NCBI GenBank assembly: GCA_037042915.1
Contig: CM073203.1
Coordinates: 434,001-498,000, forward strand
From: Auricularia sp. M13
Taxonomy: Eukaryota > Basidiomycota > Agaricomycetes > Auriculariales > Auriculariaceae
Length of the DNA: 64,000 nucleotides
Reading direction: 5' to 3'
Under the pieces are notes generated by a model that was given only the letters and a program-made list of their open reading frames with translations, did not search any database and had not been told where the DNA came from. Positions 1-11,500 of this stretch are shown here, in pieces; within the stretch, counting starts at the first letter, position 1, and each line of letters opens with the position of its first letter. The position numbers were made by a program, and so were the translations under genes.

Positions 1-654
1 GGCACCTCGCTCACGACCGACGCGCAGCTCATCAACGCTGCGCGGACAGGCACGCGCGCAAGCACGGCTCACGGCTGCTGCACGGCGCCAATGCAGCCGC
101 AGTCGCTCGGCGGCGTCGTCGGCCCCGACCTTCTCGTCTACGGCGTTTCCGGCCTCTCCGTCGGCGACATCTCCATCATCCCGCTCATCCCCGCCGCGCA
201 CACCTGCGCAACCGTCTACGCCATTGCTGAGAAAGTATACCAATATCATCCTAAATTTCTTTGGTTAGCATCATGCTGACTGTCTCGTGCAGGCCGCAGA
301 CCTTATCAAGGCACGCGCTGGCTCCAACCCGCCTGGGTCGTCGACGACGACCGCCAGCTCGAGCACCTCGAGCAGCACTTCCAGCGCGACGCGTACGACG
401 ACCACCAGCACCACATCGACCACCACGAGCACAGCTCCTCAGCCCACTCAGACTAAGTATGGGCAATGTGGAGGCATCGGCTACACGTGAGCTGGGAATT
501 ATTTAATTCAAGGAGCTGCGCGTTGACAGATACCTGCAGCGGCCCGACGCTCTGCCAGAGTGGAACGACCTGCGTTAAACAAAATGACTACGTACGTCAG
601 CGCGCTCACAGTTGTTATTCTCTGACAAGGCTGCAGTACTCGCAATGTCTATAA
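1..654 (+). CDS. GMC oxidoreductase with C-terminal CBM1 (3' part only)
   Basis: The 5' end lies outside the window; 165 codons remain. Exons are 1-234, 293-486, 540-591 and 637-654, all in frame across GT-AG introns. The first exon matches the C-terminal end of the GMC substrate domain: an H-G-C-C-T-A-P-M block, then G-G-V-V-G-P-D-L-L-V-Y-G and a P-A-A-H-T-C-A-T-V-Y stretch with the position of the second catalytic His. A Ser/Thr-rich linker of about 45 residues follows, then a complete CBM1 with the Y-G-Q-C-G-G-I-G-Y-T start and Y-S-Q-C-L end. FAD-dependent GMC enzymes (CAZy AA3) oxidise alcohols or sugars and feed peroxide or electrons to lignocellulose breakdown. The CBM1 implies a secreted enzyme held on cellulose. 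Aryl-alcohol-oxidase-like versus sugar-dehydrogenase-like activity cannot be decided from this part. Confidence 0.85.
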
Positions 655-1343
655 ACGGCCTAAGGAGTGCCTTTCTCCTGAAACTGTGGAGCGGAATTGT
701 GACTGTGGGTTTCCAGAGACCGCATCTACAGGCATACATACATCATCCTATTTCGTACACGAAATCAAACGCGCATGTTTTACTCCTCACACTTGCGGCG
801 CGTAGTGCCGCTGCATGCTGTGTGTGCAAGACGATTGGGGTCCCCGCGAGGACGGCGCGTCCTCGTGCCGCGTCGTGAATACCAAGAGCAGGGTTTGGAG
901 TGCGTCCGCGGGCAGCTGCCAACCGAATCAATTCAGTGCTTCTTGGGAACAGCCCTACACGTAGGCTTTCCAGTGCCGTTTAGACAGCGGAGCGCGATAC
1001 AGTCTCTTGCGCTGCTAATTCGCCGACGAGACTGATTGTTTCGTGGCCAACATGCCTTGCCGTGGCTATTTCCAGGCCGAATACCCGCTCCCCGAAGATG
1101 GCATGGGTGAAGGCAGAACGAATGCTTCCTGGCGGCCATGCAATAAAAATTGAGCTGGCAAGCCCAGGCTACGAACCAAGACTCATGCCGCCCGCATATG
1201 CACCTAAGGCCGGTGTGCAGTTGGATATTAATCCGCTTGAAGCTAACGATTGCAAGTGAAGAGAAGTCGATGTTGAATTCGGGATGGTGACAGAGTGAGA
1301 GCGAAGTGCCAAACCAAAGGCCAAATTTCTCCTCGAACTCCCG
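655..1343. other. Intergenic; possible secreted-protein remnant, then duplication edge
   Basis: Bases 655-780 read in one frame as a Cys-rich stretch containing E-R-N-C-D-C-G-F, and about 825-963 read as another open stretch ending E-Q-P-Y-T before a stop. These may be leftover exons of a secreted protein; CDCGF-like motifs occur in some fungal GH16-like proteins, but I cannot establish a gene. From about 970 to 1343 the sequence is homologous, in reverse, to 23123-23464, the 3' flank of the second GNAT copy. Base 970 is therefore one edge of the duplicated block. Confidence 0.4.
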
Positions 1344-2021
1344 TCACTGCGTCTGGGGGAGCCTCTTCATGTACCTGAAGACGTAGTGCCCCCATTTTCC
1401 GTTCTCCTGCGAAAGTTCCTCCGGCGGAGGGACGGTCGTAAACTCGTCGAGGTCAAGGTCGAGCTCGCCGGCGACCTCGAAACCATGCTTGGAGAAGAGA
1501 GGGTAGGCAGCCTCGGACGCATGCACCCAGACATACAGCCTGTCCTTGTCGGCGCGCTCTGTGAGATGGCGCACGAGCGCTGAGCCAACGCCGCTGCCAT
1601 GGTGGGCCGGCGCGACGGCGATGGACATGACATACATGACCCGCTTGCCAGGCGGCATGAGGATATCGATCCAGCGCTGCATGTTGGCGCCGGAGTATGC
1701 GCCCAGGTCCTTAGCCTCACGGCCCTCACGCTCCTTCGCGTCGTGGTCAACGGTCTCCTTCGGCTCGCCGCGCAGGGCCTGGCCATAGCAACACCAGCCA
1801 AGCACTTCGCCAGTGCTGTCATCCGCTGCCACAATGCTCACGCCCGGGTCGGCGCGAGCGACCCAACCCGGCAATAGCTCGTGCATCGTCGCCTCGTGGT
1901 CATACCCGTTCGTCACAGCTCTGAGCTGCGAGTTGCGGTCTTTCTTGAACGCGTCGTTCCCGAGGCGCGCCATTGCTGGTACATCTTCCACTGTTGCTGT
2001 GCGTATGCTGAAAGACGACAT
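1344..2021 (-). CDS. GNAT-family N-acetyltransferase, copy A
   Basis: An intronless 225-residue protein that begins M-S-S-F-S-I-R-T-A-T-V-E-D-V-P. I chose this start because the second copy at 22445 begins at the same place (M-P-S-F-S-V-R), and upstream the two copies diverge. The GNAT core is visible: strand beta-4 plus motif A reads V-M-S-I-A-V-A-P-A-H-H-G-S-G-V-G-S-A-L, with H-G-S-G-V-G in the pyrophosphate-binding position usually written Q/R-x-x-G-x-G/A. A late A-A-Y-P-L-F-S-K-H-G-F-E-V block is typical of motif B. The family transfers acetyl from acetyl-CoA to an amine; the substrate is unknown. The protein looks cytosolic. Copies A and B share almost all residues, so both look functional. 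Confidence 0.85.
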   Translation of the reverse strand: MSSFSIRTATVEDVPAMARLGNDAFKKDRNSQLRAVTNGYDHEATMHELLPGWVARADPGVSIVAADDSTGEVLGWCCYGQALRGEPKETVDHDAKEREGREAKDLGAYSGANMQRWIDILMPPGKRVMYVMSIAVAPAHHGSGVGSALVRHLTERADKDRLYVWVHASEAAYPLFSKHGFEVAGELDLDLDEFTTVPPPEELSQENGKWGHYVFRYMKRLPQTQ

Positions 2022-3461
2022 GGCGGTACTGTGGTTAATGTTTGCCTTCAGCATATATATGTGCGGTACTGAGGCACCGGCACTCGATGTTGACACGTTG
2101 ACTCCCATACTTCGCCATTCCGACTCGAAAGCTGCCGCAATCAATATTTCTGAATTTACCTAAGAGGTCGGCGTGCGCGTGTCCCTCGCATGGGGATCAT
2201 CAGCTCCAGTTTCTAGAAGTTCCTGGAGTAGGCAATGTACGGGCATGGAATGATTGGCATCCGTGTCATTCCAATCCGCCTCTGGAATCTGCACTTGGTA
2301 CTTAAATTGCTTGATCACTAAGCTCTGCTGTAGAAGACTCTGAGTCGAACACTCGTCTGTATTCTGCGGAGTCATCTTCCTCGTCGATGATCCCTGATCG
2401 CGGTTCCCATATCTAAGGACGGATAGGCTAGAGTCTGAATCGCCATGCAAGGTCCCGAAGTGGATGGGCCTCCAGCTCAGCGCTCATAAATTCCGAACCC
2501 AAATTTAGTGCTGCGCCGAATAGCGCTCGTTCGTGACATCCGCCAGCTGGGTTCAAGGAGCCGGTTGATGAGCCCTCAACGGAGGTCTGAGGAAAGTGGA
2601 GTTGAACGTCACTCCTTCCAGAGTCCTCCTTTGATTTCTCCAGCGTCCAGGATCTCCAAGCGCACAACAGCCGCGGCTTGGCTGGGCTGAGAGGTACACA
2701 TTCGAATGTCCAATTTGCAACAGCCAATTCAGCACGCAGCTCAGTTTAACGACGAGGGATCATTTGTGACGATCTTCGCAAGTATCAGAGGCTCCCAACT
2801 GAAGAGAATCGAAATTGTCCGGGCGCTAAATACAGTGGCATGCCCTCGAAGATTCCGCTGGCTTATATTAAAACATACCAGCTACATTGATTCAACTTGA
2901 TAATTCGACGATTTCGGCCTTTCAGGTGCTGAGATGTTCAGATGATCACGTGATGATACAGACGTACCACGGTCACGTGACTCGGCGTCCGGAGGTGTCC
3001 CGCTTATGATTGAAATTAGTCTCGATCTCATCCCAGACCTCAGAAAAAGCGTGGTCCCGTGTTGATGCATCAGTGTATCTCGCATGAAGTATCTCGGGTT
3101 CCAAAATCATCTGGTACACCTCACCGCGTTCTGGTTTCTGACAGGCAGGCCCAACGTGTCAGCACGATGAACTGCTGATCATAGCGAGTGCTGCGTACGC
3201 TCGTCCGATGTGTACAGCGGAATATGTAGAATCTCTAGCCTCGCGTGGGAATCTGCGTCTGCGATGCTCGGATAGGCTCGGATACGGGTTGGCACGGAAA
3301 TAAATAAATGATCTTTGACTCGCACCACGTTTTGGTCGGACAGAGCCGAAACGCGGGCGAACTCCGCATCTTGCTTCCGTCCATCCACCACGACTGCCGC
3401 CAGCGCTACATAAGGAGGTGCGTATCCGTTGCCAGGCCCATCACTTTGCTTATTTGCCGTC
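2022..3461. other. Intergenic between GNAT A and kinase A
   Basis: No gene is supported here. Bases 2022 to about 2110 are similar to the 5' flank of GNAT copy B. Bases 2110-2700 have no counterpart found in block B. From about 2710 onward the sequence is homologous to 29165-28126 read in reverse, with scattered differences and one local insertion in block B. It is the upstream region of the FunK1 kinase and contains two TCACGTGA palindromes. Confidence 0.6.
2946..2980. promoter_or_regulatory. Paired TCACGTGA (E-box type) sites, block A
   Basis: Two perfect TCACGTGA palindromes start at 2946 and 2973, 27 bp apart and about 0.5 kb upstream of the kinase A start codon. The same pair is kept in the diverged promoter of kinase B, at 28853 and 28883 (30 bp apart). 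CACGTG is the classic core bound by bHLH-type factors in fungi. Conservation of both sites with near-equal spacing suggests a real cis element; the factor is unknown. Confidence 0.5.
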
Positions 3462-6376
3462 ATGTCGCAGCAACCCCAGGACTCGCCGTACAGAGACAAC
3501 CACCACTCGCACCAAGCCAACGTCGCGGCCCGGCACGCACACGCCATTGCGAACCGTGCCATCCAGCCTCGTACCATGCAGGACTACATCGAACACGTGA
3601 AATCGCAGCTTGCGATCAAGCAGACGAAAGGCAAGGGCCTGCGGCCGCGTAAATCGGCCTGGAACGATATCGTCGCGAATCCCAAAGTCGTCGGGGCGCA
3701 CGCCGCCCTCGTCGCGGTTGTCAACTCCAAGGCCGAGACGGAGCACTACGGCCCGACCACGAATCTGCTGAACTGCATCAGCTACAGCTACTACGATCTG
3801 CTCAATCGCCGCGACACACGCGACAGCGCCTTGATATTCGCCAGTGGGCCGCGCACAGTACCTTCCGGGGACTTCCTCGGGACATTATTCGAGCCCGACT
3901 ACATCTCGTATCAAGGCAGCTTAGCCGACCTCCAATATGCCATGACCATCGACGACCATCGGCGCCCAATGCCTTGGCCCGAGATCGAGAGTGTTGGCGA
4001 GCAAAAGATTCCCACGAACGTTGACGATGGCATGGGTCAGCTCAAGTCGTACATGGCCACTCTGAAACGTTACCGGCCCGACATCCCCACCGTGCGCGGG
4101 TTCAAGGTTCATGCCGGCCAGGTTATGCTGGCGGAGATGAACGCGTGCGACATGTGGACATCCTACGGGGTCAGCTGCAAGAGTCTGGAGCCATGGGTAG
4201 CTTACGTCGTCGGATTATACATCTCGCTCGACAGTCGCGACCGGAAGCTACAGTTCAACGCCACGCAGAACAATTTTGTGCAGTGGAACGTCATGGACTG
4301 CGCAGGACCAGAACCAGTGCAGAAGTACGCCATCTCGCCGTTTTATGTCGCCCGCGCGCCTGGTCGGATTACGTTCGCATCGTTCCGGATTTCGCGTGCT
4401 CCAATCCACAATCATCTCGCGACCCGCGCTTTCTTCGAGGAGGACGTCCAGGGATTCTGGAAGCTATCCTGGCAGCAGACGAATGCACGCTCCAAGGAGA
4501 AGGAGCTCTTGCGCTCGTTGCACAAGAACGGTTGGATTCCTGGCCTTGTCCGACTCGACGACGACGACGACGTCGGCGAGGCATTGAAGGTTCCTACAAC
4601 AACGGATGTGCAAAACGCCCGCGTAGCAGACTCGCGCCTCGCGGCCGCTGGTCCTTCCGATTCTTCGATCCAGCCTCTGTCGACGAGCGCCGGCTCGTCT
4701 ATCGTGGTCGAGCGCATCCAGGATATTATTCAGCTGGCCAGTATCGGAGAGCCTTTGAGCCAGTGCGGCTCCCCCCGCGAGCTTCTCTACACGTTCTACG
4801 ATTTGCTCGAAAGTATGTCTCGGCATTCTGAGTTTGCATTCCTCGCCTGACGCTTTGCTCATTGCAGCTCTAATCCATATGTGGAATGAGGACAGTAAAG
4901 ACGAGGGCGTCCTCCATCGGGACGTCAGTTGGTTCAACGTGCTCTACGACCCAATACATCTCACCCCCGCCGACGACCCGCGGAAGGTTGTGGAACGGCC
5001 CTGCATTGCGGAAATAATGTTCGTCGGCTTTCAGATCCTCTCACTGCTGTCATACTTACCTTTCTTCCGCAGGCACAAGCTGACGTCCCGCCAACAAGAT
5101 GGCGCCCGTGTCGAGGACGGCGCAGACGAGGCCCACGCTCCAAGCTTTTCGCCGCGCGTCTTGTTGATCGACCTGGATCACGCCATCGAGAAGAAGTTAC
5201 TGCGGGAAAGCCCAAACTTGGGCCGCGAGAAAACGGTACGTTTAACGTTACATGGTATGATGTAATCATTTGTACTGATTGCCAGCGTAGGGCACGCCAA
5301 TGTTCATCTCCGTCGAGCTTTCGTCCTACGTCTCCATGAAGTACCCCATCCTGCCCTCCTTGAAACGGCTCTTTACCGCAATCACCGCCATCGACAGCCT
5401 GCCCCACGGATCATTGGCCCTTGAGTATGCTTTTCCCGCACCCAAAGGCGATAGAAACTTCGTGGCCAGATTCCAAGCTGTCCTAGAGCTGGAGAAAGAC
5501 CGCGAGGATCGACTTGGACTCACGTCCCGACCCACCCACCACCCTCGACACGATGCAGAATCAGCGTTCTGGGTCTTTCTCTGGGCTGCGATACGAGCTC
5601 TTCCTATTGACGCTACCGTTGGCCCCAGCGAAACAGCGATCAACACATTCACGCAATTTTGCAAAGAGATGCTCAGTCACACCGTCGCGGAGAACGTGGT
5701 CGACCCGCGCGCAAAGTTCATCGAATACCGTACTCTCCTTCAAGGCCTCTTCCACCCGGCCCTGGACGAACTCTATCAGCTTTTCGAAAACATGTCCTGT
5801 TATCTGTCTATTCCCTGGCATCACTACGAATCGCTCAACATGGTCGAGGACAACCACGTGCATGTTGCATTCCGTCGCTTGCTCCTCCATTTCCTCTTGA
5901 CGACCGACGACACGATGCTGGACCTCAAACTCGATACCAGTCATCCTAGGATCATGAAGTATATCGCGGAGGACAGCAAGGAGCGCAAAGCGTCTGTGGA
6001 CACTCCTACCCTCGCAAGCATCCAGGCATCTCTTCGCGACAGCGCACTTTCTGGCTTTCCGGAGTCGCAATCCAACCAACCCAAGAAACGCAAGGCCGAA
6101 GAACCCGTGGACCGTGATACCGGGGCATCCAAGAGGACCGCGACGAAAAAGGCCACATCGGCCCAGGACGCGCGTTTTGCAGCGCCCGACGCATTGCCAC
6201 AGGACGCGCATTTTGCAGCGCCAGACGCTCGCGACCAGTGCGACCCTGGGCGCAATTACGGCGCGATGGCGCAGGAGGCCTATGACCCGGTCGAACACGC
6301 GCATGTTCGGACCGCCCACGCGCTACGCCTCAAGTTCTGGAAGGATAGGCAACTTTGGTTCTCGAAGGGCGAGTAG
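3462..6376 (+). CDS. FunK1-type fungal protein kinase, copy A
   Basis: Four exons (3462-4812, 4868-5018, 5073-5235, 5291-6376) give a 916-residue protein with all phases consistent. The middle intron is 54 nt, so its retention would keep the frame. The start is the Met of M-S-Q-Q-P-Q; an in-frame Met 11 codons upstream also exists in both copies. Kinase features seen: a probable beta-3 Lys in F-W-K-L-S-W near residue 333 with a following E in the helix-C position, the catalytic loop H-R-D-V-S-W-F-N near residue 467 (fits HRDxxxxN), and D-L-D in place of DFG near residue 533. P-R-H-D-A-E-S-x-F-W-V-F-L-W is diagnostic of the FunK1 (Pkinase_fungal) family. The C-terminal tail is Lys-rich and low in complexity. 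The family is greatly expanded in Agaricomycetes; substrates are unknown. Confidence 0.88.
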
Positions 6377-6655
6377 TGTCCCGGCTTTTTCTCTGGTCTC
6401 TCTTGCGGTTACGTTTTGCTCTCCTTATGCTGTCCCGCAATTGCATCATATCTGTGTATATAGCCTTGTGTAATTTTGTATGTTATAGCATGTCTGCAAT
6501 CGACAGGAACCACAAACACAGATAAGACAGCAGCCGTGACGCGGTTTATACTCCGCGTCTTGAAGCTTGTTTCCGTTCGTCACCCACCATGGTGCGACCG
6601 CTACTTAAGGAGGGCCGCGCGTGGTGCCAGACCTGCCGTTTTTCTCAGCCCCATC

Positions 6656-7935
6656 ATGTCGCTGGAATCCCTGGTTAACGCCAATAACCTCGCACATCGA
6701 TCCGTGCTTCCCGATTGCGAGCAGCTAAACTTGGGGTCCAAGCATACGTGCTTGCTCGAGCAAACCAGCCTCGGTGTCGATGGATTTCCTGGCCAGGTCA
6801 TTGTCAGCGCGCGAGTCGATGCTCCCAGTGTGCGTCATGAGCCGTCGTTTTCGTCCTGCGTATTGTTGGCCGACCCAGGTTATGCTCTGGAGAAGAAATT
6901 GCTCGAGAAAAATCCCATAGTAGGCCGCCTGCCATCGGTGCGTTCCACCCCTAAGCAATAATCCAGTATTCTGCATTCTCATCTCTGGTGTAGGGCACGC
7001 CGATGTTCGTATCAGTCGAGCTATCGGACTACAAGGGGATGACATACTACTACCCTCTGCCAATCATGTCCGAGCTACTTTCTACCTTTAGGACGACATC
7101 AGAGCTGCTGCAGGCTCGCCAGCATAATTTCTTGGGACCCAAAGGCGACAGCTTCCTCGCCAACTTCGCCAAAGTCATGGAGCTGGAGAGCGTCCGCAGA
7201 AAGCCTCTCAGGCTCGCATCCCGTCCGCACCACCTCCCTCGACATGACGCAGAATCATTCTTTTGGGTTTTCCTCTGGGTTGCGTTGCGCGCTACCCCCT
7301 TCTGTGCGACCGAAGCTCCAGAGCTGCGAGACGTCCACGCCCATGCCCAGTTGTGCGATGCAATGCTCCGTCACCGTCTGGTTGAAGGAGAGACTGACGA
7401 GCGTGCAACATTCCTCGAACGCCGAGGTCACTTCGAAGATCTCTTCCATCCAGATATTGCCCGACTATACGAATTATTCGAATCAATGGCTTCCTACCTC
7501 TCCGTCCCTTGGCATTACTACGAGCAACTCAACATGGTGGACGACGACCATGCACATGTTGCCTTCCGCTACCTGATCCTCCACTTCCTTCTTACGGTCG
7601 ATTCGAACACGCTCGGTGTTACATTCGATACCGACAAACCGAGAACCATCGAATATTGCGCAGATGATGGCGAGGATAGCTGGACGTTATTGTACGAGGC
7701 TGCCATCGCAAGTCACCGCACCTTGCTTCGCGACAGCCAACGAATAGGTCTGCCCCAGTTGCGCGACGGCGAGCCGACGAAGCGCAAAGCAACCGACCCT
7801 CTCGACCGCGCTCCAAAGAAGGCCATGACGAAGGTCTCCTCGAACCAGGATGCGCAACTTATGGAGCGAACGCTACCGACCATTGAAGCCCGCCAACCAT
7901 CGATACTGCAGCTCTCCGGTGAAGTATGCGCCTGA
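6656..7935 (+). CDS. Short FunK1 derivative without catalytic loop (likely pseudokinase), copy A
   Basis: Two exons (6656-6937 and 6994-7935) encode 407 residues. Exon 2 is colinear with the last exon of the upstream full kinase: G-T-P-M-F-V-S-V-E-L, then P-R-H-D-A-E-S-F-F-W-V-F-L-W. Exon 1 is short and keeps only the region after the catalytic loop. The D-L-D-H-A metal-binding block of the full kinase is D-P-G-Y-A here, and no HRD loop or N-lobe lysine exists in 6377-6655. The reading frame is open throughout, so it may be expressed as a regulatory C-lobe protein rather than an enzyme. It lies 280 bp after the full kinase on the same strand and probably arose by tandem duplication with 5' loss. 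Confidence 0.7.
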
Positions 7936-8565
7936 ACACGCCCGCCTCTGGGCCGCTTAGTCGCCCCAGCTCAAATTTCGCAAGTTATAGACAGTATGTC
8001 CCGACCCATGCATTTTCTTCACCCCTCTTGTTCGTGCTCGTGTCCCCACTATCCCCATATTGCCTCGCGCTCTTTTTCTGTAGTCAACTTATTCCCAGCG
8101 TCATTCAAATTTGTGCCCGTATCATACTTGGAATTGCATCTCTTTCCACGCACCGGGCCGCTGCTTTCCTGGCAGCGGCCTCTCGAGCAGATGCTCCACA
8201 TAACGTGCATGGGAAGAACAGGTCCTGGGAAGCCTCTAGAACCATGTACGCCGTCGTTCCTCATGGCGCTGGTCACATGTAGCCTTATTCACACTGACCA
8301 CCAGTGTATTGTAGCTCGCGGGCTGGCCGTTCGCAGCTTTAGGATGCAGTCTCCGAAGATGATACGCCCTTCAATTCTATGCGTCCACGGCCGATCTGCA
8401 ATCTCGACCTCGGTTTCTCAGTTCTGGTTGTGAGAACGGCGACTGCGTCATGCCACCTCTGTCCCGGCCCGCGCGCCAACCTGGACCCTCTTCGCGTTCT
8501 TCGTCTGCACGATGCTCGACGGTATATTAAGCCTGTGGCCACCTGTCCTGCTGGAATGGCCAACG
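7936..8565. other. Intergenic: near-identical duplicated flank, then GH127 promoter
   Basis: Bases 7936-8306 are almost identical to 23834-23464 in reverse orientation; only a few differences were seen over about 370 bp. The match stops at the hexamer CCAGTG (8301-8306). Past that point (8307-8565) the sequence is unique and precedes the GH127 start codon. No coding potential is supported, although an open frame of about 118 codons runs through the duplicated part. Confidence 0.6.
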
Positions 8566-11500
8566 ATGCACAAGCTATTGCGATTGCTTCAGATTATCGT
8601 CGGTGGCGCCGCCGTCGGTGCTCAGACTGGGCGTGCGTTCGGCCGCGATCTGGTGTCGCGTCCTTCTGATCCTAAACTACTCATGCAGTCGCGCCCAAGA
8701 AGTTCCTAAGCTTGCCTTTGGGCGCCATTCGTCCTGCGGGATGGCTATCAGACCAGGTTTGATCATGGAGGCTGCACTGCACGTTGCTTGCTGGGCTCAC
8801 GCATAGTTAGCTAAACGTGCAAATGAACGGGCTAGCTGGCCACCAGCATGAGTTCTATCACTAGTTTGTCTTCCAGTTTGTCGATAGTGAACTACGCACT
8901 GAACCCTTGCCTTGCTAGCGTTCGTACTTAACTGCTCATCCCTTGCGCAGATGGAATGACAGTGCTCTAGGTTAACAACACAGACTGGACAGGCGGCTCT
9001 GGCTACTATTCCAACCTGGAGGAAGGTGCGCGTTTGTTGTCTCGCATGACCGCAGCTCGCTGACCAGAGCACAGCTGGAAGTTATTGGTTTGTGCGTGGC
9101 CTGTCTGTCAACGCGCCATTCGTGCGGCTCATCGCCCGACAGAACGCTGCGGTTCCTGCTGGGATTCTGTCCAATAATGCTGTTTTCAACAACCTGACAT
9201 TAAACTTCCTCAACTACGTTATCGACCACCAGGACTCGACGGGTTGGCTGGGGCCCGAAGGTCTGCCGCCACTGCCCATAGCCAGTCCCATCCTCTCGAA
9301 TTCGCTGACATTCTCTAGTGGGCACAAGCAAACCTAGATATCTATGGGGCCGCTATCCCTTCTTCTTTGGCGCCATTCAGCTCGTCGAGAATAACCCGAC
9401 TTTGGCGGACCGTGTGGTGCCAGCGCTGCACAAGTTCGTCGCACTCGCGAACAAGATGCTGCATAACAAAGGCGAAGGCGTGGACGACTGGGCGGCGACT
9501 CGCTGGGAGGACTTCGTCATCGCTTTGCAATGGTATGGCTATTCCATGCCCTGATATGGACTAACGCTCGAAACAAGGCTCTACGATTTCCACCCCAGCG
9601 GAAACGAGGCGCTACTCATCGATACGATGAAGATGCTCAAAATCACTGGTGACCCGTGGGAGCAGGTGTTCGCTACCCAGGTCCGCCCGATTTTGCTCAC
9701 TGTCTTTTGTGTTGGCCCACTAATTCACTTATTACTTCCAACAGAATTTCCCGACGGCGGCAGTCGACAACACGCCCAATCCCTTCCCCGTCCTCACGTG
9801 GCATGGCGTATGCTCTTCCTCCTGCTTCCAGAAACTCTGCTCATGTCGACCTTGTCTAGGTGAATATGGCCGAGGGCTTGAAGGCACTGCCGTCGACGTT
9901 CCGCTTCACGCACAACCAATCTGGTTCGTAGAGCAGAATTTGCCATCGCAACGACAACTGACCTAAACGTTACCTCCTAGACTTGGCTAGGGCCAGCGAG
10001 GGCTGGGACAATCTGTTTAAGTTCCACGGTCGTCCGTCAGGCATTTTCGCCGCAGACGAGTATCTTGCTGGCCTCGAAGCGCATCGCGGGTTCGCATCCC
10101 TTTCACTCTGACCGCTCATACCAGCGAGTTGCTCACTTTAACCGCAGGACCGAGCTCTGCCTCGTCGTGGTACGCTTTGGTGGGATTGAAATGCGAGGGC
10201 AGATGCTGATTTCGCGCAGGAAACCATGTTCTCGTACGCTCGGCGATACATCGACTGACGACATGACCCTGAACCATTTTCAGAGGTTCTTATTTGTTCC
10301 AGGTCTCGGGAGACCCGAAATATGCGGATAGGGTATAATACCTCGCCGTTATTAATATGGCAATGGCTGATGTTCCACGCCCAGGTCGAGCGCATCACTT
10401 ATAACGCCTTGCCGGCAACACTCACGGGCGGTGAGCGGGATTCTTCACAATGGAATACAGACTTCTGATCTATACCCAGACATGTGGACAAGGCAGTACC
10501 TTCAGCAGCAAAACCAGATCGCCGCTAAGAACATGACACCGTAAGCACTGTCAAGTAAATCCATAAGTACAACGCTCACATCGATGTCCTTTTTAGAAAC
10601 CCATTTCCAAATGACGGGTGAGCTCATATCCTATCGAAGCGTGCGTGCCCTAAACTGTGCCGCTCATAGGCCGTACTCGAACGTGTTCGGACTGGAGCCC
10701 AATTATCGTGAGTGTTCCAGTAACTGTCGACCATTGCTTTGACTCACATTCATTCAGCGTGTTGCACTGTGCGTCCAAGCTGCACTACTGCGCTATCTCC
10801 GGCCACGATCTGACCAGTGCACCAGGTCAACCATCCCCAAGGTAAGCACGAATGGCTGAGCAGGTTCCGATGCTGACATCAGCCAGGCTGGCCCAAGTTT
10901 ATCACGAACTCGTTTGTTGTAACGCCGGACACGAACTCCCTTGCGCAAGTCTACCTTGGGCCATTCAGCACGAGCACCACGCTCAGCGGCGGTGGGCCTG
11001 CAGGCGTCCTCGAGAACATTCGCATGCTGACATGTCACAGGAAACGCCGTGACCGTGAATGTAGACACGCAGTATCCCTTCAGCGACACCGTCAAGACGA
11101 CTATCAAGGCCGCCAAGGCTTTCACGTACCTGGTCCGCATCCCCAGCTGGGTGACGGCTGGCACGATTTCCGTCAACGGCGGCAAGGCGACGGCCGTCAA
11201 GCCCTCGAACGGGTTTCATTCTGTGCAAGTCAACGCGGGCACTACGACACTCGTACTCAACCTCCCTGCGCCCATCACAATCGGTTTGTCCGCATAGTGC
11301 AGCGCGCCACGACCACATATGTACTCATACAATATCCCCTTCCTCGGACAGAGTCGCGCCCGCACGGTGCCGTCGCCGTTCACCGCGGCCCGTTGAACTA
11401 CGCGTTCGACATCCCACGCACGCAGCGCGTCCTCGCGCGCAACGCCGCCGAGCCGCGCGCGGTCGACCTTGAGTTCGACGCGTCCGCTGCGTGGGCGTAC

